Assembly (NCBI RefSeq): GCF_040802235.1
Contig: NC_133167.1
Coordinates: 96,210,001-96,274,000 of the forward strand
Direction of reading: 5' to 3'
From: Manis javanica
Lineage: Eukaryota > Chordata > Mammalia > Pholidota > Manidae
Length of the DNA: 64,000 bases
Shown piece after piece: positions 26,201-38,389 of this stretch (the first letter of the stretch is position 1; each line of letters starts with the position of its first letter). The notes under the pieces were generated by a model. The model did not search any database. It worked only from the letters and a program-made list of their open reading frames with translations, and was not told the DNA's origin. Both the position numbers and the translations under genes were made by a program.

Positions 26201-29020
26201 ATCTCTGGTGGTCCTTGTGGGATGGGACATAAGTGGGACGCCTCTGTCATACCTAACATTTCCTCTTCTATCAAACTCATACACAGTATCTTGGGCCAAA
26301 TCCATGTACATCTTCTGCTTCCTTTTTCTTAGTTCATACAGATTTTTATCCTTTTATTAATCCAAGTTTTTTTCATGCTGTCATGAATCCTAGCCAATAT
26401 TCCCTTCAATAGTCAATTTGCTTGAATTTGTAAGAATAAAAGGCTCCCCATCTAGGGCCAGTGAGGGATATAACTTGTCTATATATTCTATTAAAAATCC
26501 ATGCCCCAATTTTTTTTTTTTGTCCAAATCTTGCAATATGGAGGCTAAATTTCTTGATAACTGGGACTGTTAGGAGCTTTCTCCTCTAATGTAGGGGCTG
26601 GGAAAAAACAGCTGGGTGGTATGGGGTAGATGATTTCAGCCTTAATGGACAAGTCAGTAATTCTGCTCTGCAGACATTTTCAAATCATATCGAATAATAG
26701 GTGAGAAGGAAATGATCTTCCCTATTCTGATTTCTAGGAAGGTTTTCCAAATTCTTTTAGACTGTTTCCTTATAATTTTGAATGACTCTGCATTCTCATG
26801 ATGTATTTCCCAAAACCATTTATGTCTATGGCTTAGGTCCTCCTTGGCAAAGGTAAAAATATATGACACTGTGAATGCTATTGCAAAAATCAGATATAAA
26901 TACCAACAAATGCCAAGACCTCTTGAAAACAATGGTTGCAAACAGGAATATGTTAAAAGTTACTCCAGCAACAGCAAGGGTGTAATTGAAGAAATTAATC
27001 GATGAAAGCTGGTAAAAAAAGATGTAATTTTGAAATTACGGGTATGCTTACAAATATCTCACTATGTGGGAAGAATATTTTGATGTTGCTTCTTTTTATA
27101 ACTGGATACATTTACATTCAGTCCTGCACTGGAATGAAATGAGAGGCCCTATCATTGTGAAGCATCTAAAGTTCACCAAACATTCAAAAGTACCAATGAA
27201 TAGAAACAAAATATTTTTGTTAAGGGAGTGCCACACAAAAACGGCGTTTTCCTACAAGGGCCTTTCATCACCATACTTCACATTCCCACATTTCTGTTAG
27301 TACATAACCTAGGCCTTATACTGTGTGTATTTCAGTGTAATTTTGGAATTCAAAAACTGTCCTCTTTTGGTTGACAGTCACCCTACATTTGACTTTTGAA
27401 TCTCTTCCTGTATTTTCTGTTGACAAAGGTACCATTGTTGCTGACACTTTCCTAAGAATGATCCTAAAACAAAGATAGAGGCCTTCTACAAAGATCTTCC
27501 CCCCTGTTGCCACCAATTTTTCTTTTTTTTCTGTAAAGGAAAAAGGGAATGGAAAGGGAAGAGGAAAGAAGGCGGCTTTTTGATTATTCTTGGTTGACAA
27601 AAGATGAGCCCCTACATGGATTGCCCAGGGTCCAAGCATTTTTCTGACTTGTGAGCAGATGAAAGATAATATGAGGTCCCCTCAGAAAATATGGAGGTGG
27701 AAGCAGCCTGAGAGGCTGATTTATGTTGGTGGCTGGGTTAAAGTTCCATCCATTCATTTGAGGGCAACAGTGACAAAAGAAATGATTGCTAGAAGCCTAG
27801 CCTCTCAGTTCCAGCTGGGAGACCATCCTTGCCTCCAAATCTCTTGGAGGAATATTCCTACCATCTGCTCACCATTCTGAGCCCCATGCTATGAAAAATG
27901 GTTCTACTATAGTATTAAATATGATTTATTTTTCTCTCTTGTCAATTTGTGCCTTGACAGTATCTGTAACCATTTAATATCATTCCTTTATTTACCATCA
28001 ACCTAAACTTTTTACATAAATGAACTGAAGCTATACACATATATGAGTTTATGTGTTTCTTTACTTTATAATTTCTAACTGTAAAAATAGATACTTTGGA
28101 CTTCACTGAACTTGTTAAATAGAGGTGGAAGTGTTATAAATGCTCTGTATAGAAAAGGAATGGGAGTAAAGTTCTGTAAGATCATGAGAGTAGTCTCTGT
28201 TTTGGAGAAACAGAAGAGGAAAGAGGTCTTTGGAAGGGAATAGAGGGAAAAGAACAGAATGTACCCATGCCAAAGTAAGATGACAATGGCATTGTAACCT
28301 CAGATCAGGGTAGTGACAGGGAAGAATAGTGGTTCTACTCAGAGTAAGATGGGCTGGGACTGGGGCCATCTCTGTGCATCAGAATTATGCCAACAGAAGG
28401 AAAGGGAGACTAGAGAGAAGTATATGATAGAAATACTGTATTTTGTCCTATGTAACTTAGAGTTGGTTTTTTAACTGAGTAGTCAGATCATAGATATAGG
28501 TTTACCATAATAAAAAGAGAATAGAAACAAATAAACTCATTTTTAAAACTTTGTGACATCATTGCCCTAATCTACTTATGATGGGGCACCACTGTCATTA
28601 GAAACCTGTTCATGCCATAAATGAGAGCAAGACAATGGGTCAGCACCAGTTAAGAAGGATATACAAGCAATAGAAAGATTCAGACAAGCTGTTAAGACAT
28701 AAGACATAGAGTAACAGTAAGTGGGACCCCACCAGCCTCCTCCCAAGACATCTCCCTGCAGAGGAGCATGAAATCCTGAATGTCCTGAGCTGGCTCTGCA
28801 CCCACTGCATAGACCCGGACACAACCCTGTCACGGACCGAGTCAGTGAAGCCATTATGTTTGCCTGATGCCAATACCCTCCAATGAGCCTGGCAAATTCT
28901 ACCATAGGTAAGGTAGCTTGAAGGGCCCAGATTCAGAGCAACAGGAATCATGACATCTATTAGTGTTGAGCTCAACATAAGTGCTGCATGATACTGAACT
29001 TGACTTCAACTTCGTGGATG
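23291..29020. other. Intergenic DNA, no gene recognised
   Basis: AT-rich. Self-complementary AT runs occur near 24,935-24,970. The 26,000-27,650 part has several 64-107-codon frames that might derive from an old retroviral or other interspersed element, but I recognise no motif. Confidence 0.5.
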
Positions 29021-29050
29021 TACAAAAAAAAACAAAACAAAAAACAAAAC
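29021..29050 (+). repeat. A-rich tract (A9 then CAAAA repeats)
   Basis: A run of nine or more A passing into CAAAACAAAAAACAAAAC. It could be the tail of a retroposed sequence lying to its left (see findings). Confidence 0.85.
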
Positions 29051-29879
29051 CATCTTTTTGTAGTAACATTGTTAAGTGGTTGTAAATTCCCTAAAAAGTG
29101 GTATGCTATATGTAACACAGGATGTATTGGAGCCAGTTTTCCCTAGATTCAGATTTTAGTTCCTCTATACTCTGTATGACTTAAACCCTGTTTTTATATT
29201 TTTCTCTTTAACCAGGGATAACATGAGCTCTTTACCAAATTGTGGGATTCAAAGTCTCAGGTGAAATGTTCAAACTATCACTTAGCATTTTGTCATGCAA
29301 ATCTAAACAATTATGATTTCTCTCAAATATTATGAAGAAAAATTCTCTTTCCTGAAATAAACAGATGAGAAACACCTTTAGAAAGAAGAATGATTTCCCC
29401 CAAAGGTAGCTGTTCCTTCTACCTTCATCCCACCACAACTTCTTTTTCATATCAATTGACATGTTTCTCAGATTTATAGGTTCCATGATACCCAAAAATT
29501 GGCCCCTCTTTTAAAAGTCTATTTATATAAGCACTTATATCTCATATTTACTCATCCACTATTACTTTGAATTTTGACTTAGGCTTCCCAGTAACATGGA
29601 ATGGGTTTTTAGAATTAAAAATCAGAAAAAAAAAACATTTAGAATGAGAAAGTACAGGGTCATTTTTTTTTTCTTGGTAGCTTTGCAAGTGCGATCATCC
29701 TGGATTAGGCAGTTTAGGACCTCAATCCAGTGCCAAGTGTTTGTTCAGAATGGGACAAAGGGAGATTTGACAGTGAAAGAAGAGGGAGGCGGCGATGGGG
29801 CCGTCAGGGCAGGGCTGGGAGGGACGCGGGCCGCAGCCGAGGGAGGCAGAGGGCCGCCAGCAGCTGGGAGAGGAGCAGG

Positions 29880-30130
29880 TCAGCACAGACTCAGGGCCTT
29901 AAACAACTTGGTTATTACCTCCCAGGACCGTAGTCAAAAGCCTGAGCTGCGTCTCAGGGACTAAAATCGAGGTGTTGGCAGGGCTGCTTTCCTCTCGGGG
30001 GCTCTGGAGGAACACTCAGTCCTTGCTGTTTCCAGCCTCTAGAAGCCGGCAGAGCCCCTGGGTTTAGAGCCCCCTTCCCCCACCTTCAGAGCCAGCAGGC
30101 AGGTGGATTCTCGCACACTCGGTCTCTCCG
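29880..30130 (-). mobile_element. MaLR (MLT1/MST-like) LTR fragment, antisense
   Basis: The plus strand contains GGCCTTAAACAACTTGGTTA, CGAGGTGTTGGCAGGGCTGC and TTTCCAGCCTCTAGAAGCC, matching the reverse complement of MaLR LTR 3' sequence. The preceding 120 bp (29,760-29,880) is GC-rich with several CpGs and includes GCAGCCGAGGGAGGCAGAG, which resembles the same LTR class in the other orientation. The local GC rise is thus probably repeat-derived, not a promoter. Confidence 0.45.
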
Positions 30131-31709
30131 ACCACCTCTTCTGCCTCCTTATTCTGCTCTGAGTGGTGCCTGTGGTAAAGTTGAGCTCATCCATCTAGTC
30201 CAGGATTATTATCATAATCTCCCCATTTTAAGGTGAGCTGTTTAACAACTGAAATTCCATCCACAACCTTGATTCCCTTTTGCCGTGTAATATGATGTAC
30301 CCACAGCTTTGGGGATTAAGGACATGGCACCCTTGATTATCTTTACTTCTGGCTAAACATTCCAAAACTACTCCAAATTAGTTTTGAGTTCTGAGTCACC
30401 TGGGTAGTCATGAACACTTCCTCCAGGAAATCCTTCCTAAATTTTAGTTTCAAAAGGTATTCTTGTGTCCTTTAATAATCTTTGGTGCCCTGACCCATGC
30501 GTTAAGTCATACTGCATCTAAGTCAGTCCTTTACTACTTTACTACTACTTAGAAAACCACACAAGAAAATTCCTCCTTCTCTTAAGTAATAAACTCTTTC
30601 AGAAAGTCATTTTAATGTGATCCCATTTGCCTATTTTTATTTCAGTAATGCCAGTAATTGTTTTCTCTCTTCTCATTTCCCATGACACTTGACTTACGTA
30701 ATTATAAATGCAGATAGAGCACCCTCATGCCTCACATCTGAGTTCATGACTACTTGTTCCTATCACTTTGACTTACCTATTAGTTTGTAAACCTCTTTAG
30801 GAGATAAACCTATTCTAAGTTGTTAAGCTATAATAGCATATGATATATATATGCTATTTGTTAGCCACCATATAGAAGGGTATGGTTAACACTGAAAGAG
30901 ATCACATTTTAGGAATACAGTGATACTTTTAGAAAAACAATGAGTTCAGAGAAGACATGAAAAAAATGGTCCCTGGACATGAACAGAAAAAAAATATGGT
31001 GCCTTTTACCAGTCTTCATATGTATTGATTGGACAGTAAGTAAATATGTAAGTACCTCTTCAATACCCATTATTCTCAATGTTAACAATAAATTACTATT
31101 TCTCAAATTCATTATTAATACATTTTTAGCCAGATTGTTCATATAGACAGAGAATCCAGAATAAACCACCATAGGGAAGTCCCTAATTAGGTAAGTGTCC
31201 TCTTTCACACTCATGAAGTCTGAAATTTAGTTAATTCATACAATTTTGCCACTTACACAGATTTTTAATAAACCATTGCTTTCTGTTTTAGGCTCCCATC
31301 CTAAATCTAGTGGAGGCTGAGATGCTATAGGGGACAGCAATTTATCCTTTTTCATTCTAGGCAGCTGGTATCTGCTCTCGATTCACCAACAAGGTCCTGG
31401 ATTCTGCCTCCTCACCAGAGGTCGCATGTATGCATTCATGGTCGCAGTGGGAACACATATGCACGTGTCTGCTGCACTGCTGTGGCCCAGAGAGGGTGCG
31501 ATTCTCCCCTCCTGGCTAGATCTGCCGAATGTAGAATTAAAGAACTAACTAGATGGTATGACCAGATGAGATCCTCTAAAAGTATCCTGTACCTCAAAAC
31601 CCCACTGTTTTGTTGCAAACTTTCTCTTTATCTCTTCTGGGTGGTTCACTTAAGCTCATTGTGACTGATCATACAGTGCACAGGTATGCTACAGTTAAGA
31701 AAGTGTCCA

Positions 31710-32080
31710 CTAGCCCCTGTAACAGACAAACCCCAATCATTAGTGGCTTAACACAATACATGTTTATTTCTCACCCATATGTGGGCCCCTGACAGTTACT
31801 GATTGTAGTTCTCCTCTCATCTGCTACAGCCCCAGCTGGCAGAGGTTCTGCTTCCTAGAATATGGCTTTTAAGGATATTTTTAATGGTGTCTTCCAGACT
31901 GCGAATGAGGACGAGGAAGGGGAAAAGGGACAACACAGAGGGAGAGCTTTACGGAGTAGACCCCTGAGTGCTGCATATCACTCCTTCCACCTTCCTTTAG
32001 TCAGAACTTGGTAGTGTGGCCATACCTTCTGCAACTGCATTCCCAGCAGGAAGGACAAATGCTATTTTTCTCTGCTACAA
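31710..32080 (-). mobile_element. MLT1-like MaLR LTR, antisense
   Basis: CTGTAACAGACAAACCCCAA, AGTGGCTTAACACAATACAT and GTTTATTTCTCACCC on the plus strand, followed by GCTTTTAAGG and ATCACTCCTTCCACC segments, fit an antisense MLT1-class LTR. The ends are approximate. Confidence 0.5.
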
Positions 32081-32524
32081 CGGGAAAGGTAAGAGAGATT
32101 TCATTTGATTTCACACTTCAGTTCTAAATAATTTATCATACAAAGGCTAACGGAGATAGGGTTTGCAAGAAAGTAGGTGCACAGATATGTTTTGTAGGAG
32201 ATTTGGGGACTCTACTACTACTGGAGATTTGGTAACACCACTAAAATTTCTTTCCCCATCCTCCTATGACACATCTTATGGGGGACACCATGAAGTATTG
32301 AACAGCTAGAGGAGGAAAAGATGTCAAAATGAAAAAGGGAGAATGGAAACATGCTTTGAAGTTTTCCTGAAAACATTCTGTTCTCACTTCGCTATGTGCT
32401 CTCCCTTCTACAGGAAACATGCAAGGAATCCCAAATGGTTGCAAATGTGCATAGACAAAAATCAGTGCCTCCTTAGATGGAGAAAAGGAATCAGACTGAA
32501 GACTTCCCGCTGCTAAGAGCTACC

Positions 32525-32712
32525 ATGAGCACTTAGAATTATTAAACTCTTTGCTTGCCTTCTTCTTTTTAATTTTCACACCCATCTCATGAGGCAATTC
32601 TAATGAGATTTTTACAAAAATGAAAATTGAATTTCAGAATGTACGTTGCAATATGACACAGCAGAAAGTGGTGGAACTAGGACTAAATCCCATGTCCTCT
32701 TTACTGCAGGGC
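32525..32712 (+). repeat. MIR-like SINE relic
   Basis: TTTTCACACCCATCTCATGA, a diverged core, then GTGGTGGAACTAGGACTAAA and CCCATGTCCTCTTTACTGCA follow the MIR consensus order. Confidence 0.6.
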
Positions 32713-33413
32713 CTTGCACTTCTGCTGACACGGGAAGACTGAAGCTATCATACTTCAAGATTATCAACAATATGTAAACACCTCATTTCGGAAAGAAAAG
32801 AATGATATTTATCTTAAGAAAAATATTTACCTCTAAAGAAAGAAACTTTAAATTTTCTTTGAAATAGGTTGTATTTGGTAAAAATCAAATTGCACGTAGT
32901 TTATTTCACTTTCCAAGGAAATTTCTAAGGAAACAAAGATTCAAGTACAGTAACAAAACAAGGAGAGTTTTAGAAAAATACAATGTATTGAACATCTTCA
33001 TATAACTAAGAAAAACTTAATATGTACTTAGAATTTGCCAATAGAAAATTATTACTCTAAAATAAATAATTTTTATCCATACATGCAATTTTTTCTCAAA
33101 CTTCAATATTGTGAGGAAGTCTATATTGGATTTGGAGGGATGATTTCCTTACACTGGTATCTTGACTCTGTCTTATTGTACCTTAGTTATAAAGAAAGGT
33201 TGATGGAAACTGGTACAAAATTACATAGGACCTACATTTGAAAAATTATTCCTTATTAACATATTCAGCCATGTCTATTACCCACAGCAGATTTCAGAAT
33301 ATATTGATTTTTAAGTTACTTGTTTCTGATAATGATTACATTTCTTGCTTCTTTAATATAATAATACAACTACACAGTGTTTTCCAAATGAGTTCACTGA
33401 AAAGCCAAAATTT

Positions 33414-33983
33414 TGAAAGATAGTACAATATACCACCCCAAAATATGCCACTTCGGCGTGAAGATTTTTCTAAACTGAAGGCAATTCACAAGAAGCAGAT
33501 ACAAGAAACACTCTGCCCTTCCCCATCCTCTAAACACATGACAAAATTTGCTAAGGTTCTCTGTCCTTTCTCTACCAGGAAGGACAGAAATGAACCAGAG
33601 ACAACTCAACATCTTCATCAGCCCAGACAGGGCACCAGAACAATCTACATAACCGACTTGATTAACTAGCCTTTAGTTTCTGTTAGTTCCCCCAAATGAC
33701 TTTTCCACAATCTGTTATTTTAGAAACTCAAAAATCCTTTTTCTTGGTCTTGTCACTTCTCTACAAATGCAATGTTCTTTTGTTAAGAAGCTAGATAAAT
33801 ACGGTTCTAACCACCCCTTGAATCACTCACCACTAGGTACTCACTCCCATGGGTATACGCAACGCATATATTAATCGATTTGCATTTGTCTTTCTCTTTT
33901 CAATCTGCCTTTTGTAGAATTTGTAGGGCCCCAGCCAGTAACCCTCAGATGGGTAGAGGAAAGATTTTTTTCCTCCCCTTCCA
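33414..33983 (+). mobile_element. Solitary class I ERV-type LTR
   Basis: A 570-bp block starting TGAAAGATAG, followed by CCACCCCAAAATATGCCACT and GCGTGAAGATTTTTC, then a TATA-like GATAAATA near 33,794, a T/C-rich U5 (TTTGTCTTTCTCTTTTCAAT), GGGCCCCAGCCAGTAACC and GGTAGAGGAAAGATTTTTT, closing in CCTTCCA. This layout is that of an old gammaretrovirus-like (ERV1, MER-type) LTR. No gag, pol or env was seen beside it and no clear target duplication. It is inert as a virus. The family name is not assigned. Confidence 0.6.
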
Positions 33984-36444
33984 TGCAAAGACATAAAATC
34001 CAGGACCAGGTCTTCTGAACAAAATTAACTTTGAGGAGGAGCAGCATGCTAATGGACTTTATTACCAGACATAGCAAATAAAGCACCACTAGACAATTGA
34101 GGGAATGCGGTGAGTAAAGCAATTAGTCTAAAATATAAGATCTTCTCACAGAAGTAAAACTCATACAGTCTGTTACTTCTCTGAAAGAGGTATCATGTAG
34201 GAAAACCAGAAAAATACAACAGAGAAATTGAAAAAGAAATGAAGAGTAAGAAATAGAAAGAACATAAATGTTTAACTCAGATTGAAAAGCCAGTAGGGAG
34301 CATCTAGATGCAGAGAGTTCAGTTTAATTTGAAATTTATATAAACCACAAATGATGATTTTAATGTACCTATGTCCTAAATATTGCATGGAGCATATCCA
34401 TACTAAAAAAAAAAAATTGTTTATTTGAAATTCAACAGTTAACTGGTCATTCTCCACTACTGTTAAATCTGGCAACTCAATTAAAAGTATACCAACGACT
34501 CTCTCATTTTCATTATTACTATTAAATTCTTATTCCCCACCTTCATATTTAATACAATGTTCTGGTTTCATGTTCATTTGTGATAATTTATTTGTGACTC
34601 CACTCGGTATACAGAATTTTCCCGACATTATTGCCACAGTATTAACATTTTTGTAAGCATTTTTTTTTAACACTTGAGGTTGGCTGCTTTAAGAAGAGAG
34701 CATACAGTTTTACAATGTGTTATGCACAGATAATGTGTTTTTAATTGTGAAGGTATTTATTGAAGGCAAAGAAAGTATTAAATGTGTTCTCATGGATCAG
34801 TAATTGCCAATCGAGGCAGGTTTTCCCTTATCCCCACTTCTCACACTAACTTGCTTTTTCCTGCTTTTTTCTCATGTCTTCCTGATTCCTGGATCTCTCT
34901 CTCTCTCCAGCTCTCCTTTGCCTCCTGTCCCTCTGCAGCTAAGCCAACACCTGGAAACTCATGTAAATTTACTGTACTGTCCACACCCTGTTGACCTTTT
35001 CTGGCAGTTTCTCATATACGTACAGTGGTCTATAGTCAAGGAATTAAGGTCTTGCAAAATGCAAAATGCACGACTATAAACACTTGCTGTGCTTTTTCTG
35101 CTTCTCAGTAGAGGAACTGATCAGTGCCTGCTGGCTTAAAGTGTGACAGAAGCATACACACGGGAAAGCAGATATGATAAACCTCACCGGGGCCTGACCA
35201 CCTTACAACAAAGTTGGGAGTAAACGTACTTCTCCTAAATGCTGGCAGTACTCCGTCTCCTACTGCCACAATTTCCAACCTTTTCTCACCCTCCATTCCT
35301 ACAATCCACTCTCCTGCCACTAAGTTCACAAAAATTTACTAGGTCCTAAAATCCAAAGTTCACTTTACTTTTCATTTTTGAACAATGCAGCATATAACAT
35401 TGCTATTCCATCTTCTGGAAACGATCACCTTCAAGCATTGTACCCCTACAATGCCTTTTCCTTTGAAGTTATTTATGAAATAATTAAAACTGCAGAACAA
35501 AATCATATGAGGAACAGCTATGAAGCCACTATCTATCTTGAGAATGAAAACGTTACAAACAGAACTTGAACTTCCTATACATTCCTGTCTACAGTCCTGT
35601 CTCTCTCACTCCCCATCCCCAGAGCCTCAATTTGGTATATATTACCTATCTTTATTTTTTCACCTTGATTACATTTGTATTTTAAAATAAAGTATATTAT
35701 TGATTGGCATTTACTTGAGTTTCATATAAATGGAGCTACACTATTTCTCTATAGAGGCCTTGGTTTTATTGTTATTCTTCTTTAATCAACTATGTGAGAT
35801 TTATTCATATTGGTTCCTACAATCCTAGTTTCTTTTTATAGCATATTCATTGTTTGAATACACTACTGTTGACTGCCCGAAAGACCACCCCAAAAACTTT
35901 TTGATCAAGTGAAGTTTATTAAAGTACCTGCAGTAAAGGAGAACTCAACATTCATTTCATTTTATGCATGTTCAGAAGAGAGACAGCAAGGGAAGATATT
36001 TATAGAGCTTTAGGATCCAGACTGGGTAATTTTAAGGTGGACCTTGCAAGGCAAGAAAGTTCATGACTGCACAGCGTGGGTTTATGGCATCACGACTTTA
36101 GATTTGGGGGCACAGAGTGAAGTTCTTAAAGATAATCTTGGTAAGTCTGATAGCCTAAATGATAGAATTACTAGTTTTTAAAGCAGACTATTTCAGATGA
36201 TTCACAGACTTAATTCCAGAGCAAGTATTTCTTCGAACAAGTTAACTTACTTTGCTGGTTCTCAATATCAGTTAACGTAGGGCTATTGTTAATATAGCTC
36301 AGTTTTGTTTAAGTCTGGGGCAGGAGAAGTATTTTCTTTTTTCTAAACACAGCATGATGTAATAGTGTCTAAATTTTCACCACAATTTTCTAATATCCAT
36401 TTTCTCTGTCAATTGATTTTTTTCAAGACTACTATGAACAACTC
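33984..36444. other. Intergenic DNA, possible LTR fragment
   Basis: No gene recognised. A CT-run lies at 34,891-34,907. The stretch from about 35,870 (TGTTGACTGCCCGAAAGACC; GTGAAGTTTATTAAAGTACC) to 36,340 has the feel of an antisense LTR or other repeat, but I cannot assign it. Confidence 0.4.
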
Positions 36445-37343
36445 TGTGATACAGTTTTTTTTTTTTTAGATAATTATTTTTTATTGAAGGGTGGTTGACA
36501 CACAGTATTACATTACTTTCAGGTGTACAACACAGTGATTGAACATTTATATATGTGATAATTCTAGGTACCAGCTATCACCATACCAAGTTGTTACAAT
36601 ATTTTGACTATATTTCTTATGCTATACATTACATCCCGGTTACTTATTTATTTTACAATTGGAAGTGTGTACTTTTTTTTTTTTTTTGAGGGCATCTCTC
36701 CTATTTTTTTTTGATCAAATGGTTGTTAACAACAATAAAATTCTGTATAGGGGACTCAATGCTCAATGTATAATCATTAATCCATCTCAAGCCTAATTCT
36801 CGTCAGTCTCCAATCTTCTGAAGCATAACGAACAAGTTCTTACATGGTGAACGAATTCTTACAGAGTGAATAAGTTACATGGTGAACAGTACAAGGGCAT
36901 TCATCACAGAAACTTTCGGTTTTGATCATGCATTATGAACTATAAACAGTTCAAATATGAATATTCATTTGATTTTTATACTTGATTTATATGTGGATAC
37001 CACATTTCTCTCTTTATTATTATAATTTTTAATAAAATGCTGAAGTGGTAGGTAGATGCAAGATAAAGGTAGAAAACATATAGTTTAGTGTTGTAAGAGA
37101 GAAAATATAGATGATCAGGTGTGTGCCTGTAGACTATGTGTTAATCCAAGCTAGACAAGGGCAATAAAACATCCACGGATGCAGCAGATTTCTCTCAGAA
37201 CAGGGGGTGGGGGTGGGGTTCTAAGCCTCACCTCTGTTGATCCCCAATTTCTCACCTGATGGCCCCCCTGCGACTGTGCCTGTCTTAGGTTGTTCCTCCC
37301 TTGAGGAATCTTACCCGTCTCTGGCTAACCAGTCATGTGATAC
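36445..37343 (-). mobile_element. Composite L1-related retroposon with internal and terminal poly(A)
   Basis: Minus-strand insertion with an A13 tail (plus-strand T run 36,455-36,467). Next to the tail, about 36,468-36,670, is an L1MA-like 3' end (TGTTGTACACCTGAAAGTAA in minus sense). Beyond it is a second T run of about 16, then a 650-bp block at 36,687-37,335 of a type I associate with pangolin L1-derived repeats (ACTTTCGGTTTTGATCATGC on the plus strand). The whole is bracketed by the 8-bp direct repeat TGTGATAC at 36,445-36,452 and 37,336-37,343, suggesting one insertion of an already chimeric template. Nesting of two separate insertions is the alternative. No coding capacity is evident. 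Confidence 0.7.
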
Positions 37344-37871
37344 TATTTTTTAAGAGTAAAATCTTAAAGTATAACAGAGTAAAGGAAATGAGCATTTTAA
37401 AATTTACTAGGTGATGAGAATTTGGTCCACAAATAGATGCTTAAAACTTAAATTCCCACTCGAACCTTATGAGTGTTTTCTCTAATCTTCCCAGTATTTG
37501 CAATGGCTAGACTTTTTAAAAATTTCCCAAAGTTAAACATTTTATTGTGTCTTTGTGTGCTGTGGGTAAAATTGCAGTATTTCCAGAATCTCTTGCCGGG
37601 CCTTAGTGCATCTCCATATCAATAGGTGTTTCCCAGGGGTGGAGAGAAGTGTTTCTCAGCATCAACAGGTAATTACAAGGGTAAGAAGGCTTATCTAGAC
37701 CAGAGAGGTTGGGTGGGGCCCCTTCTTCTGTAGCCCTGAGATACATGGGAGAGCAGCAATGAACCACTGCTTATAAGAAATAAATGAGATTCTCCCTCTT
37801 TATTTCTCCCTTTGACTGATTTTGGTTTCAAAGGTATTTTGCCCTAGGATTTTCCCCTTGAGTTACAGTGC

Positions 37872-38219
37872 TTTTTTTTTTTTAAACAGCTGATAATTAA
37901 TTTATTAAAAAGTTTGATTTAAGCATCTGCAATGGTGACCAATCTCAACTCCTGGCTCAATACTGCTTGTGGATCCTCATCTGAAAACTACCCCGTCTTA
38001 GACCCTTCACCACAAGGTGTTTTTCTTGCAGTGATTCTCAGTGTTGGTAGGCATCCAAAATGGTCCTTTCACTTTGAGATTCTTTTCCTTTGCACCTCTG
38101 ATCAAGTCAGCACATACCTTCCCCAGAGACTTTACCCTGTGGCTGAATAGAGTAGTTTTAATTTGGTGACTTGCCACCTCTGGTTCCATAGGTGTCTTTA
38201 CAGTGTCCTTAAAAGCCAT
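37872..38219 (-). pseudogene. RPS20P: Processed pseudogene of ribosomal protein S20
   Basis: A retrocopy of RPS20 mRNA, the small-subunit ribosomal protein uS10. Read on the minus strand from 38,219 it starts [20 protein letters not shown] and contains [20 protein letters not shown], close to RPS20. The frame breaks near the [10 protein letters not shown] segment and stops at 38,007-38,009. Further on, recognisable DNA for FQMRIHK and for PGVE...TIADA remains but is scrambled by small indels and by loss of the segment between them. After the relic stop come an RPS20-like short 3' UTR with AATAAA and a tail of 12 A (plus-strand T run at 37,872-37,883). It has no introns and is non-functional. 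The 5' end may extend to about 38,340, where CpG-bearing sequence could be 5' UTR; I could not define target-site duplications. Confidence 0.93.
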
Positions 38220-38389
38220 GGCTGCAGTGTGGCTTCCTGACCGACTTATTCCTCAGTGAAAGCCAACAGCCCCTGAGCAGTAACAGGCGGACCACGACTC
38301 TGCGGCAGCTGTGACGGTGTCTCCTCCAAGAGCTGTGCGCGTTCTTAGTGATTAGTTTGTCTCTGTCATATTTTTTGCCTACTTTGCTA

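Larger units (their letters stand above)
30131..33413. other. Intergenic DNA around an LTR and a MIR
   Basis: Apart from the LTR at 31,710 and the MIR at 32,525, I see only short frames without domains and AT-rich sequence. Confidence 0.55.
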
